Part shown: piece after piece, positions 8,387 to 16,367 of the stretch
Layout of the letters: every line of letters begins with the position of its first letter
Position numbering within the stretch: position 1 is the first letter of the stretch
Assembly: GCA_018645725.1 (NCBI GenBank)
Contig: JABGWD010000002.1
Span: 1 to 42,535 of the forward strand
Length of the DNA stretch: 42,535 nt
Direction: 5' to 3'
From: Opitutia bacterium
GTDB lineage: Bacteria; Verrucomicrobiota; Verrucomicrobiia; Opitutales; Seribacteraceae
The notes under the pieces: generated by a model
What the model was told of the DNA's origin: nothing
The model's database searches: none
What the model saw: only the letters and a program-made list of their open reading frames with translations
Made by a program: the position numbers and the translations under genes

Positions 8387-8756
8387 AGGCTAAGGCAATG
8401 CGAAAGCCTCGTTGCTAACAAGCACGCGGAAAAGCAGTGAATAACTTTTGTAATTAAAAGTGAACAACTTAAAGCCCTGTTTCACAAAGTGTTAAAGGTA
8501 CCCCAAGGAGGAAAAACACAAACTAGTTCGGAAACTCAGTTGACGAGAGAACAAGCAACTAGCTAAATGGACTTATCCAAGGAAGTTTTGGGGTAGGCTT
8601 TCTTGGCTTTAGGCCCGTTCTCGGCAACGAGAACGGGCCGCTTTTTTTTATTCCGGCCGCTTTTTTGAGTTTGAACTGATCGGGTTTTTGAGAAAGGAAT
8701 TTGGTAGTCACTCATTCCTCTAAAAACTGCCAAATGACCGAACACAACCAGGACAC
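8387..8756. other. 370-nt gene-free interval with orphan Shine-Dalgarno and terminator
   Basis: No protein-like frame of useful length is seen on either strand. The interval holds a perfect AAGGAGG at 8505-8511 with no start codon within 15 nt, and about 100 nt later the strong terminator described separately. The segment 8440-8610 is AT-richer than the flanking genes. It could be the untranslated tail of the upstream oxidoreductase mRNA, a small RNA, or a decayed gene. Confidence 0.5.
8612..8649 (+). terminator. Strong Rho-independent terminator
   Basis: GGCCCGTTCTC (8612-8622) pairs perfectly with GAGAACGGGCC (8629-8639) around a GGCAAC loop, followed by GC and eight T residues. The 11-bp GC-rich stem plus T tract is textbook. 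It terminates plus-strand transcription from the oxidoreductase gene or from a promoter within the interval. Confidence 0.85.
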
Positions 8757-10349
8757 ATGCCGACAAAAGTATTTCCATATCTAATCCGCATTCTTGCAAC
8801 CTGCTCCGTCGCATTCAATCTTCAGGGAGCAATTGAACTTCCGGCAACGTTCGGTGATCACATGGTCCTGCAAAGAGACAAACCGGTCCCTGTTTGGGGT
8901 TGGTCCGACGCAGGGGAAGAAGTAAAGGTTTCCTTTGGAGGGAAGACCGCCTCGGCAAAAGCAGGGAAAGACGGACGGTGGGAAGTCCGATTGCCCGCGA
9001 TGAAGGCAAGCGGTCAAGCACGTGAACTGACAGTCGAAGGGTCCGAGGAGATCATAATCAAGGACGTCTTGGTCGGCGAAGTCTGGGTTTGCTCGGGGCA
9101 GTCCAACATGGAATGGTCGGTCAACGGCGCCCTCAATCCGAATGAAGAGAAGCAAGCCGCCAATCACCCGAAAATCCGACATATCAAAGTTCCGAAGATT
9201 CCGTCTGATTCCCACGAGAGAAACTTCAAGGCGAATTGGCAAGTTTGCTCTCCTGCAACAGCCGGAGGATTCACCGCAGTCGGTTATTATTTTGGACGCG
9301 CGCTCATGCAGAAACTCGACGTCCCCATCGGATTGATCAATTCGTCCTGGGGAGGTACCCGGATCGAACCATGGATGCCAATTGAAGGCTACCGTATCGT
9401 AAGGGATCAAGGGTTCGCCCAAGAGGTAATCAAGCGCGTCGAGGCGGTGGATCCATCTACCGAGCAAGGAAAAGCCCGCCACCTCGCCGGGATCCAAAGC
9501 ATGAGGGACTGGATCAAGCAAGCCGAGCAAGCTGTTCAGGCAGGCAAGTTCCCCCCTTCCCGGCCCGCAACCGCCCAAGTTGGGATCGGCACGAGTCATC
9601 AGGACCCGACTCGCCTCTACCGGGGGATGATTCATCCCCTTGTTCCTTACGCAATCCGGGGCGCGATTTGGTATCAGGGGGAATCCAACGGAAATGAAGG
9701 AGAAACCTATTATCACAAGAAGCATGGTCTGGTCAAAGGCTGGCGGAAGGTCTGGAATCAGGGAGATTTCCCCTTCTACTGGGTTCAGTTGGCCAACTTC
9801 ACCAATGACAAGAAGACCCCGCAAGGCGGAGACGGGTATGCCAAGATTCGCGATGCGGAAAGGATGGCCCTGGACATACCGAACTCCGGAATGGCGGTTA
9901 TCATGGACATTGGAGAAACCAGTGACATTCACCCCAAGAACAAACAGGACGTAGGCAAGCGGCTCGCCCAATGGGCGCTTGCACAAACCTATGGTCAGGA
10001 CGTCGTTCCAAGTGGTCCGCTCTATGAGAAGATGACCGTGGAAAACGGAAAGACCCGCATTCATTTCAAGCATATCGGGAAAGGACTCATCATCGGAAAA
10101 AAGGATGGACTCAAGCCAACCGAGGAGATCGTGATCGATGCCAAGCTCGAACGCTTCGCCATCGCCGGGAAGGACAAAACCTGGGTATGGGCTGAAGCCG
10201 TCATAGATGGAGACACCGTCCTCGTTTCCCATCCCGACGTCCCGGTACCCGTTGCCGTACGCTACGCTTATTCCGCCAATCCTCTGGGGGCCAACCTGTA
10301 CAACAGGGAAGGGTTTCCGGCCTCACCATTCCGTACCGACGACTGGTAA
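8757..10349 (+). CDS. Secreted sialate O-acetylesterase family protein (SGNH-type)
   Basis: 530 residues with an N-terminal signal-like segment (residues 6-23). An Ig-like N-domain carries the family signature L-P-A-T-F-G-D-H-M-V-L-Q-R-D-K-P-V-P-V-W-G-W (residues 28-49). The catalytic block V-C-S-G-Q-S-N-M-E-W puts the nucleophile at S116, and D-I-H-P-K-N-K near residue 390 supplies the Asp-His pair; W-Y-Q-G-E-S-N is the third conserved block. Such enzymes remove O-acetyl groups from sialic acids or, in environmental bacteria, from acetylated polysaccharides, which is more likely here beside a GH16 enzyme 26 nt downstream. The start at 8757 gives full family length. The family call is strong and the true substrate is unknown. 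Confidence 0.92.
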   Translation: MPTKVFPYLIRILATCSVAFNLQGAIELPATFGDHMVLQRDKPVPVWGWSDAGEEVKVSFGGKTASAKAGKDGRWEVRLPAMKASGQARELTVEGSEEIIIKDVLVGEVWVCSGQSNMEWSVNGALNPNEEKQAANHPKIRHIKVPKIPSDSHERNFKANWQVCSPATAGGFTAVGYYFGRALMQKLDVPIGLINSSWGGTRIEPWMPIEGYRIVRDQGFAQEVIKRVEAVDPSTEQGKARHLAGIQSMRDWIKQAEQAVQAGKFPPSRPATAQVGIGTSHQDPTRLYRGMIHPLVPYAIRGAIWYQGESNGNEGETYYHKKHGLVKGWRKVWNQGDFPFYWVQLANFTNDKKTPQGGDGYAKIRDAERMALDIPNSGMAVIMDIGETSDIHPKNKQDVGKRLAQWALAQTYGQDVVPSGPLYEKMTVENGKTRIHFKHIGKGLIIGKKDGLKPTEEIVIDAKLERFAIAGKDKTWVWAEAVIDGDTVLVSHPDVPVPVAVRYAYSANPLGANLYNREGFPASPFRTDDW

Positions 10350-10375
10350 TCTTTTAGTCCTTAAGAATTCAAAAC

Positions 10376-11197
10376 ATGAAGAAAAACATTTCATTCAAGA
10401 TTTTTTGCATCCTCCCGTTCCTGACGTTCACTCAGGTCAGTCAAGCGCAACAGGCAAACAAGGGTAAGCTCGTTTGGGCCGACGAATTCAACGGGAATTC
10501 CCTCGATTATTCGAAATGGGGCGTGGAGGAGAATGCCTTGGGGGGAGGAAACAACGAAATGCAGGCTTACCGCTGGAACAAGAAGAACCTCCGGGTAGAA
10601 GGCGGCAACCTCGTCATCGAGGCGCACAAGGACAACCCCAACATGGCAGGAACAGTGCGACAATATTCATCCGGTCGGATTCGCAGCAAGCTCCGGGGCG
10701 ACTGGACCTATTGCCGGGTGGACGTCCGGGCCAAGCTTCCCATCGGACAAGGAATTTGGCCTGCCATCTGGATGCTCCCGACAGACGAAAAATATGGAGG
10801 ATGGGCATCAAGCGGGGAGATTGACGTCATGGAATTGGTCGGGCACAAACCTTCGACCTATCACGGGACTCTCCACTACGGTGGTGGGTGGCCAAAGAAT
10901 AAGCACACGGGCAAGGAATATAAGCTTGCCTCAGGAACCTTTGCCGACGATTTCCATGTCTTTTCCGTCATTTGGGAAAAAGGAAAGATCACTTGGGCAA
11001 TCGATGGAAAGCCTTGGCAAACCCAACAAAAATGGTTCTCCGACAAAACACCCTTCCCTGCCCCTTTCGACCAGCGCTTCCACCTCGTGCTCAACTTGGC
11101 GGTGGGTGGACGTTGGCCAGGCAACCCCGACGCCCAGACCAAGTTTCCCGCCAAGATGCTGGTTGATTACGTGAGGGTTTACCAACGGGACAAGTAA
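10376..11197 (+). CDS. Glycoside hydrolase family 16, laminarinase-like endo-beta-glucanase
   Basis: 273 residues with a signal peptide (residues 1-25, ending near V-S-Q-A-Q). The GH16 catalytic motif is S-G-E-I-D-V-M-E-L-V-G, with nucleophile E148, D150 and acid/base E153; the extra Met giving E-x-D-x-x-E marks the beta-bulge (laminarinase/agarase-type) lineage. Other laminarinase features are W-A-D-E-F-N-G near 35-40, G-G-G-N-N-E-M-Q-A-Y (57-66), W-P-A-I-W-M-L-P (128-135), Y-H-G-T-L-H-Y-G and a late F-H-L-V-L-N-L-A-V-G-G. It is a single catalytic domain with no carbohydrate-binding module. It most likely cleaves beta-1,3 or mixed-linkage glucans outside the cell. It lies 26 nt after the acetylesterase gene, suggesting joint expression. 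Confidence 0.93.
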   Translation: MKKNISFKIFCILPFLTFTQVSQAQQANKGKLVWADEFNGNSLDYSKWGVEENALGGGNNEMQAYRWNKKNLRVEGGNLVIEAHKDNPNMAGTVRQYSSGRIRSKLRGDWTYCRVDVRAKLPIGQGIWPAIWMLPTDEKYGGWASSGEIDVMELVGHKPSTYHGTLHYGGGWPKNKHTGKEYKLASGTFADDFHVFSVIWEKGKITWAIDGKPWQTQQKWFSDKTPFPAPFDQRFHLVLNLAVGGRWPGNPDAQTKFPAKMLVDYVRVYQRDK

Positions 11198-11286
11198 GTT
11201 GAATTGAAGTAACCGCGGGAACGGTAACGGTGTAGTAGGATTGGTTGAATCAAAGTTCGTCATCCAATCAAATTATCTACAATATC

Positions 11287-13302
11287 ATGACTATGAGAGT
11301 AATACCGAGCATTACCCCACTGGTACTTGTTTCGTTTCTGACCGCGGCTCCCTCGGCTTCGTTGAAGCAAGGTCCGAAGCCAATCGATGCGGATGCCCAT
11401 GGCGTAGGCCGTTGGGTTCCGGACGTTTCATTCGAAACGGTCGAAGGAAAGAAAGGAAAGCTATCCGACTTCAAGGACAAGAAAGCCTTGGTGGTGGCAT
11501 TCACCGGGGCTTCATGCCCGATCAGCAAGCGATTTGCCCCGACCTTGGCGGAAATCGAGAAAACATACGGCCAGCAAAACGTGGCCTTTCTCTACGTAGA
11601 TCCAATTGCCGTCAAGGGAGCCAGTGAAGACTTGCGCAAAATGGCCAATGCGCACGGATTCAATGGACCAGTCATTTTAGACAAGGACGAATCCCTAACC
11701 CGCACCCTTGGAGCGCGTACGACTACGGACACTTTTGTTCTGGATGCCGCCCGCACCATCATCTATCGCGGACCGGTCGACGACCAGTACGGAATCGGTT
11801 ACCAACTGGACGCACCCCGCAGATCATACCTTCGGGAAGCGCTGGACGCTCACTTATCCGGCAAGCCGATCAAATCATCCGCCTTGTGGGCTCCCGGATG
11901 CGAGCTGGACGTTTCATCCACAGGAAACCCAAAACAGGTTTGGACCTATCATAACCGGATCTCCCGGATTCTGGAAGCCAACTGCGTGGAATGCCACCGG
12001 GAAGGTGGAGTCGGCCCCTTTGCACTCGAGCATTATGACGAGGCGGAGGAAAATGCAGGAATGATCAAAAAGGTCGTTTCCGAGGGGATCATGCCCCCTT
12101 GGTTTGCATCGACCCCGCCCGCTGGCCAACACTCTCCCTGGGCCAATGACCGCTCCCTTTGCGCATCGGACAAAGCCGATCTCCTGGCTTGGATAAAAAA
12201 TGGAAAACCGGAAGGCAACCCGGCGGACGCCCCTTTGCCCATTGTCCGCAAAAGCGAATGGAGCATTGGCAAACCCGACGTTATTTTTTCTCTGCCAAGG
12301 GAAGTCAAGGTCAAGGCGACCGGACAGATGCCCTACGTCTACGTCCGGGTAAAAACCAACTTTCTCGAGGACCGTTGGATACAGGCAACCGAAGTGAGGC
12401 CAACCGCGCCCGAGGTGGTCCATCACGTTCTTGTTTTCGCTTCCGGCAAAGATGGAGTAAAAAGAGAACAAGCCGGAGCCCTCGCCGCTTACGTCCCGGG
12501 CAATACCTTCGTCGAATTCCCCAAGGGCGTGGCGAAAAAACTACACGCGGGAGCAACCCTTCTCTTCCAGGTGCACTACACCCCAACCGGGAAAGCAACA
12601 ACCGACCGAACACGGATTGGGTTCCGCTTCGCAAAGGACCCCCCTGCGAGAACCGTTCGAACTTTGCCCGTCGCCAACCGTCGCATAAGCATACCGGCCA
12701 ACGCACCTAATCATATCGAAACCGCGTCGAGATACGTTCCGCCGGGAATCGTCGTACGCGCCTTCATGCCCCACATGCACCTGCGGGGAAAGGCCTTCAA
12801 ATATGAACTGCTTACGCAGAACGGGAAAAGGGAAACCTTGCTCGAGGTACCACGCTACGATTTCAACTGGCAGCTACGCTACGAACTGAAAGAACCGCGA
12901 ACCTTGCCCGCTGGCAGTCGGATCGAGGTAACGGGCACTTTCGACAACAGCAAGGACAACCCGGCAAATCCAGACCCGAGCCGGATCGTTCGCTGGGGCG
13001 ATCAATCGGACGAAGAAATGCTCATTGGTTACGTCGAGTGTGAATTCGATACCACAGGCTCCCCGAATGAAAATGAGGGTGGCAAACGCGACCTTTTCAC
13101 TCAGTTGGACAAGAACCAAGACGGTTTCCTGACCAAGAACGAATTTACCAGACCCGCCCTGTTCCCTCTGTTCGATTCAAACAAGGACGGGCGCGTGACA
13201 AGGAAAGAAGGAACCGCGGGCATGGACAAGTTAAGGAAGCGTGAAAGTGAAACCCGGAAGGACCGTAGCGCCTTGCGGGGATTGCTGGATCTATTCCGCT
13301 AG
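11287..13302 (+). CDS. Secreted redoxin - heme-motif - type II copper monooxygenase-like - EF-hand fusion
   Basis: 671 residues from ATG 11287 (11293 is equally possible); a signal peptide precedes A-A-P-S-A-S. Residues about 35-190 are AhpC/redoxin-like with a single C-P-I-S-K cysteine. C233-V-E-C-H237 is a CxxCH heme-binding site. The next part resembles the PHM/DBM copper monooxygenase fold: V-H379-H380-V-L-V-F and Q-V-H430-Y as one copper site, H496-M-H498-L-R-G and M578 in E-E-M-L-I-G-Y as the other. Residues about 605-655 hold EF-hand loops D-K-N-Q-D-G-F-L and D-S-N-K-D-G-R-V. This architecture recurs in Planctomycetes and Verrucomicrobia; the substrate is unknown. It converges with the methyltransferase gene and overlaps it by 4 nt. 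Confidence 0.88.
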   Translation: MTMRVIPSITPLVLVSFLTAAPSASLKQGPKPIDADAHGVGRWVPDVSFETVEGKKGKLSDFKDKKALVVAFTGASCPISKRFAPTLAEIEKTYGQQNVAFLYVDPIAVKGASEDLRKMANAHGFNGPVILDKDESLTRTLGARTTTDTFVLDAARTIIYRGPVDDQYGIGYQLDAPRRSYLREALDAHLSGKPIKSSALWAPGCELDVSSTGNPKQVWTYHNRISRILEANCVECHREGGVGPFALEHYDEAEENAGMIKKVVSEGIMPPWFASTPPAGQHSPWANDRSLCASDKADLLAWIKNGKPEGNPADAPLPIVRKSEWSIGKPDVIFSLPREVKVKATGQMPYVYVRVKTNFLEDRWIQATEVRPTAPEVVHHVLVFASGKDGVKREQAGALAAYVPGNTFVEFPKGVAKKLHAGATLLFQVHYTPTGKATTDRTRIGFRFAKDPPARTVRTLPVANRRISIPANAPNHIETASRYVPPGIVVRAFMPHMHLRGKAFKYELLTQNGKRETLLEVPRYDFNWQLRYELKEPRTLPAGSRIEVTGTFDNSKDNPANPDPSRIVRWGDQSDEEMLIGYVECEFDTTGSPNENEGGKRDLFTQLDKNQDGFLTKNEFTRPALFPLFDSNKDGRVTRKEGTAGMDKLRKRESETRKDRSALRGLLDLFR

Positions 13303-14606
13303 AACCGTCCGTCCAGTTCGGTCAACCGCTCGACGATTCGCAACATGGCCAAGGGAGGAATCGATTCCCCAATGACCTCACGGATCAATTTTTTCGAAAA
13401 CGTCTCTTCCTCCTTCATTCTTCCGTACTTGATTCCCTCGAACGAAAAGGTCTTTTGCCATAAAGGGTTTTGCAGGGTGGAAAGGAGTATGATTTCGCGA
13501 ATGGAAAGAACTCTATTCTGCTCGGGGTGACCTTTGAGATCACTCGAGATCACCCCACTGTTCATGGTTAGGGTCCCCCCCGGCTTATCCCAGCGCATTC
13601 GGCGGTAAGACGAACGAAAACCTCGAACCAGCCTAGTTTCACGCCCCTTGGAAACCTGAGGGCGGGGGAGCGGAAAACCGCAAGAACAAGACGTGCTGGT
13701 CCGGTCCTTGCTCAACTCCCCGCAGTCGGGACACCGGTCGTTTTCGAAGGCCGTCTGTCCTTCCGGGGTATGCTCCATCCAAAAGTACTGTTTGTCGTTC
13801 CATTTGGGCACGCAGTGGTAGGGATCGTCCGGGTCGACCAACCGATCACGGGCATCCAAGCTTGGCAGACCTCCGATTGCCTGACGCAAACTGACGAAGG
13901 GAGGCTTGCCTGCCGAACCATGCGTAGGCGTAGAATGAAAGGGACTCAATTCTTTCGAATAGACCGACTTGACGGGGCAATGTTCCTTGACCTGGGAAGG
14001 AATCCGGCAGCCGATGGTGATCAAGCGCGAACGGTGGTGGGGAACTCCATAGGCACGGAAGTCGAGAACGTTTGCCCGGATTGAATAACCGAGCGGATGG
14101 AGGCGACGGGACAGGCAATCGAGAATATTTTCCGGTTCGTCCTTTTCGTTTCGAATGATGGTGTTTTCCATTCTCCGGACGTTTTCGAGAATGAACCAGT
14201 CCGGTTGCAATTGCTCGAGAACGTTTATGCCCGGAAGAATCAAACGGTTGCGCTCGTCCTCCTCCGGACGTTTGCCTTGGCGGATGGCTGCAGAAATACG
14301 ACCTGCTCCGTTGGAGGACATTCCCTGACAAGGTGGCGACAAAGTCAGAAGCCAAGGCCTCCGGCCATTGAGCTTGGAGTGAAAGTAGTCGACGTAGGAA
14401 TCCTGCAGTTTCCAAACGTCCCCCTCGAAAACCTTGGTCCCGGGGAAATTGCTCCTTATGAGCGCGGCTCGGGAAGGAACCAGTTCACAGGCGGCGAGAA
14501 CCGGAACTTTGGCTCCCCACTCGATCCCGACGTCTCCCACTCCACCTCCGGAGAAAAGAGAACCCGAAACGAGAGAAACCCCGTCATCCAGTTTTCGAAC
14601 CTTCAA
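13299..14606 (-). CDS. DNA (cytosine-5-)-methyltransferase, solitary
   Basis: 435 residues with C5-methyltransferase motifs in canonical order: motif I S-L-F-S-G-G-G-V-G-D-V-G (16-27), the PPCQG catalytic loop with C93 (motif IV), E-N-V at 141-143 (motif VI), H-R-S-R-L (motif VIII), H-P-E-Q-N-R-V-L-S-I-R-E near 360-371 (motif IX), and R-E-V-I-G-E-S-I-P-P-L-A (motif X, 409-420). It transfers a methyl group from S-adenosylmethionine to cytosine in DNA. The target-recognition region contains four clustered cysteines, C292, C295, C307 and C309, suggesting a zinc ribbon. No restriction endonuclease, Vsr or specificity subunit is nearby, so it looks like an orphan enzyme. It is the only DNA-modifying gene in the window and lies antiparallel to its neighbours. 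Confidence 0.93.
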   Translation of the reverse strand: MKVRKLDDGVSLVSGSLFSGGGVGDVGIEWGAKVPVLAACELVPSRAALIRSNFPGTKVFEGDVWKLQDSYVDYFHSKLNGRRPWLLTLSPPCQGMSSNGAGRISAAIRQGKRPEEDERNRLILPGINVLEQLQPDWFILENVRRMENTIIRNEKDEPENILDCLSRRLHPLGYSIRANVLDFRAYGVPHHRSRLITIGCRIPSQVKEHCPVKSVYSKELSPFHSTPTHGSAGKPPFVSLRQAIGGLPSLDARDRLVDPDDPYHCVPKWNDKQYFWMEHTPEGQTAFENDRCPDCGELSKDRTSTSCSCGFPLPRPQVSKGRETRLVRGFRSSYRRMRWDKPGGTLTMNSGVISSDLKGHPEQNRVLSIREIILLSTLQNPLWQKTFSFEGIKYGRMKEEETFSKKLIREVIGESIPPLAMLRIVERLTELDGRF

Positions 14607-14756
14607 CGAAAACCTCTTCCTTTCCTGTTTTGAACCATCCTGAATATTCGGTACCCAACCATATCGAAACCGTCAAGGTTCCTTCACATTCTGAAAGTTT
14701 GGATATCTTTAGCGTGGACGTTCCGACGCGATCTCGCATTTGATTACCATTCAAAC

Positions 14757-16349
14757 ATGAAATTCCTTACCATCCTGACCCTCTTCCTCGCTTTGCTAGG
14801 CAAGACCTTTGCTCACGATCCCGCCACCGACATGGCTACGGCGGCCAAACGCTTCCTCTTGTCACTGGATGACAAGGCCAAGAAAGAAGCCGTTTTCTCA
14901 TGGAATGACAAGGAGCGAGAGAGATGGCATTTCGTGCCGGGCAACTTCATCAAGCCAAACGGCAAGCGTCTCGGGCTGACCCTGGGTAACATGAAACCCG
15001 CCCAACGCACCCTCGCCCATGCCCTTCTCGCTTCCGGTCTCAGTCACCGTGGATACCTCGAGGCATCGACCATCATGATCCTCGAGCAAATCCTCTTCGA
15101 GCTCGAAGGACGCGACATCCGCGACCCCTACCTCTATCACGTCTCCATCTTCGGAAAACCCGATGCCTCCGGCACTTGGGGTTGGCGCTTCGAGGGACAT
15201 CACCTCTCGCTTAACTTCACGCTCGTGAACGGGCGGATCTTTTCCGTGACCCCAAGTTTCTGGGGATCCAACCCGGCCGAGGTCAAGGAAGGACCCTACA
15301 AGGGACTCAAGGTCCTCGCAGACGAGGAAGGCAAGGCCCGCAAATTCGTGCGTTCCCTGTCCCCTCCCCAAAGAAACATGGCGATTCTGTCGGACAAGGC
15401 TCCCCGCGATATCTACTCCGGGCAGGATAGCGTGATCGATAGAAAAACCTTCTTCCCTCCCAAGGGTCTGCCCATAACCAAGATGAATTCCCGCCAAAAG
15501 GGCTGGCTCGCTGAAATCGTGGAAGCCTACGCGGCCAAGCACCGTCCGGAGGTCGTCGATCAAATCACTGCCCGGAACCCTCTCCTGGATCCCGAGAAGA
15601 CCTATTTTGCTTGGGCGGGTAGCCAAAAAGCGGGCGAAGGTCACTACTATCGGATTCAAACCCCGAAATTCCTCTTCGAATACGACTCCACTCAAAACGA
15701 TGCCAATCATGTCCATGCGGTCTGGCGTGACTTCGATGGTGATTTCGGTCGCGACTTGCTGGGCGAGCACTTGGCCAAGGATCACGCCCCCGGCAAAGGA
15801 TGGGTAAGCATGTTCGACGGCAAGACCCTCAAGGGATGGAAGGCAAACGAGAACGACGTATCCTTCACAGTAAAGAACGGGTGTATCGTGGCCAACGCGC
15901 CCGGCAGATGCCACCTGTTCTACGAGACTAAAAAGCCCTTCAAGAATTTCGAATTCAAGGCTCAGGTCATGACTTTGCCACACTCCAATTCCGGAATCTA
16001 TTTCCATACCCGTTTTCAAGACGAGGGATGGCCCAAGGCAGGCTTCGAGTGCCAAGTCAACAACACCTATCACGACCCAAAAAAGACGGCCAGCGTCTAC
16101 GGGGTAAAGGATACTCTGGAGGCACCCGCCAAGGACGATCAATGGTTCGACGTCTACATCAAGGTGGTAGGCAAGAAGGTCCTCACCCAGGTTAACGGAA
16201 AGACCATCATCGAGTGGACCCAGCCCGATGACTGGAAGGCAGGAGGTTCCTTTGAAAGAAAACTGGGCGAAGGCACCTTCGCCCTGCAGGGGCACGATCC
16301 GGGAAGCACGGTTTTGTTCCGCAACCTCATGGTCAAACGACTTCCCTGA
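14757..16349 (+). CDS. Secreted DUF3500 domain fused to C-terminal DUF1080 domain
   Basis: 530 residues with a signal peptide (MKFLTILTLFLALLGKTFA). Residues about 22-345 match DUF3500: the K-R-F-L-L-S-L-D-D head, W-H-F-V-P, G-L-x-L-x-x-M-x-P-x-Q-R, an E-G-H-H-L-S-L-N-F core, and a late Y-R-I-Q-T-P-K-F-L-F-E-Y-D with H-V-H-A-V-W-R-D-F-x-G-D-F-G. Family function is not established. From about residue 349 a DUF1080 domain starts (M-F-D-G-K-T-L-K-G-W), with S-N-S-G-I-Y-F-H-T-R and F-E-C-Q-V-N-N and the ending V-L-F-R-N-L-M-V-K-R-L. The fusion suggests both domains act on the same extracellular substrate. The propeller gene begins 19 nt downstream behind a good Shine-Dalgarno. Confidence 0.88.
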   Translation: MKFLTILTLFLALLGKTFAHDPATDMATAAKRFLLSLDDKAKKEAVFSWNDKERERWHFVPGNFIKPNGKRLGLTLGNMKPAQRTLAHALLASGLSHRGYLEASTIMILEQILFELEGRDIRDPYLYHVSIFGKPDASGTWGWRFEGHHLSLNFTLVNGRIFSVTPSFWGSNPAEVKEGPYKGLKVLADEEGKARKFVRSLSPPQRNMAILSDKAPRDIYSGQDSVIDRKTFFPPKGLPITKMNSRQKGWLAEIVEAYAAKHRPEVVDQITARNPLLDPEKTYFAWAGSQKAGEGHYYRIQTPKFLFEYDSTQNDANHVHAVWRDFDGDFGRDLLGEHLAKDHAPGKGWVSMFDGKTLKGWKANENDVSFTVKNGCIVANAPGRCHLFYETKKPFKNFEFKAQVMTLPHSNSGIYFHTRFQDEGWPKAGFECQVNNTYHDPKKTASVYGVKDTLEAPAKDDQWFDVYIKVVGKKVLTQVNGKTIIEWTQPDDWKAGGSFERKLGEGTFALQGHDPGSTVLFRNLMVKRLP

Positions 16350-16353
16350 TTCA

Positions 16354-16360
16354 AAAGGAG
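16354..16360 (+). promoter_or_regulatory. Shine-Dalgarno sequence before the third propeller gene
   Basis: AAAGGAG lies 7 nt before the ATG at 16368 and fixes that start. Most genes in this window lack such a clear ribosome-binding site, so this one stands out. Confidence 0.7.
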
Positions 16361-16367
16361 ATCCAAC

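Noticed and set aside
8781-10232. Long open frame (483 codons) on the minus strand opposite the acetylesterase gene
   Set aside because: It mirrors a gene with full family motifs and signal peptide; the antisense translation has no recognisable domain or leader. Long antisense frames are expected with this codon bias.
13299-14606. Restriction-modification system around the methyltransferase
   Set aside because: Both neighbours are secreted redox or sugar proteins; no endonuclease or Vsr gene is present within the window.
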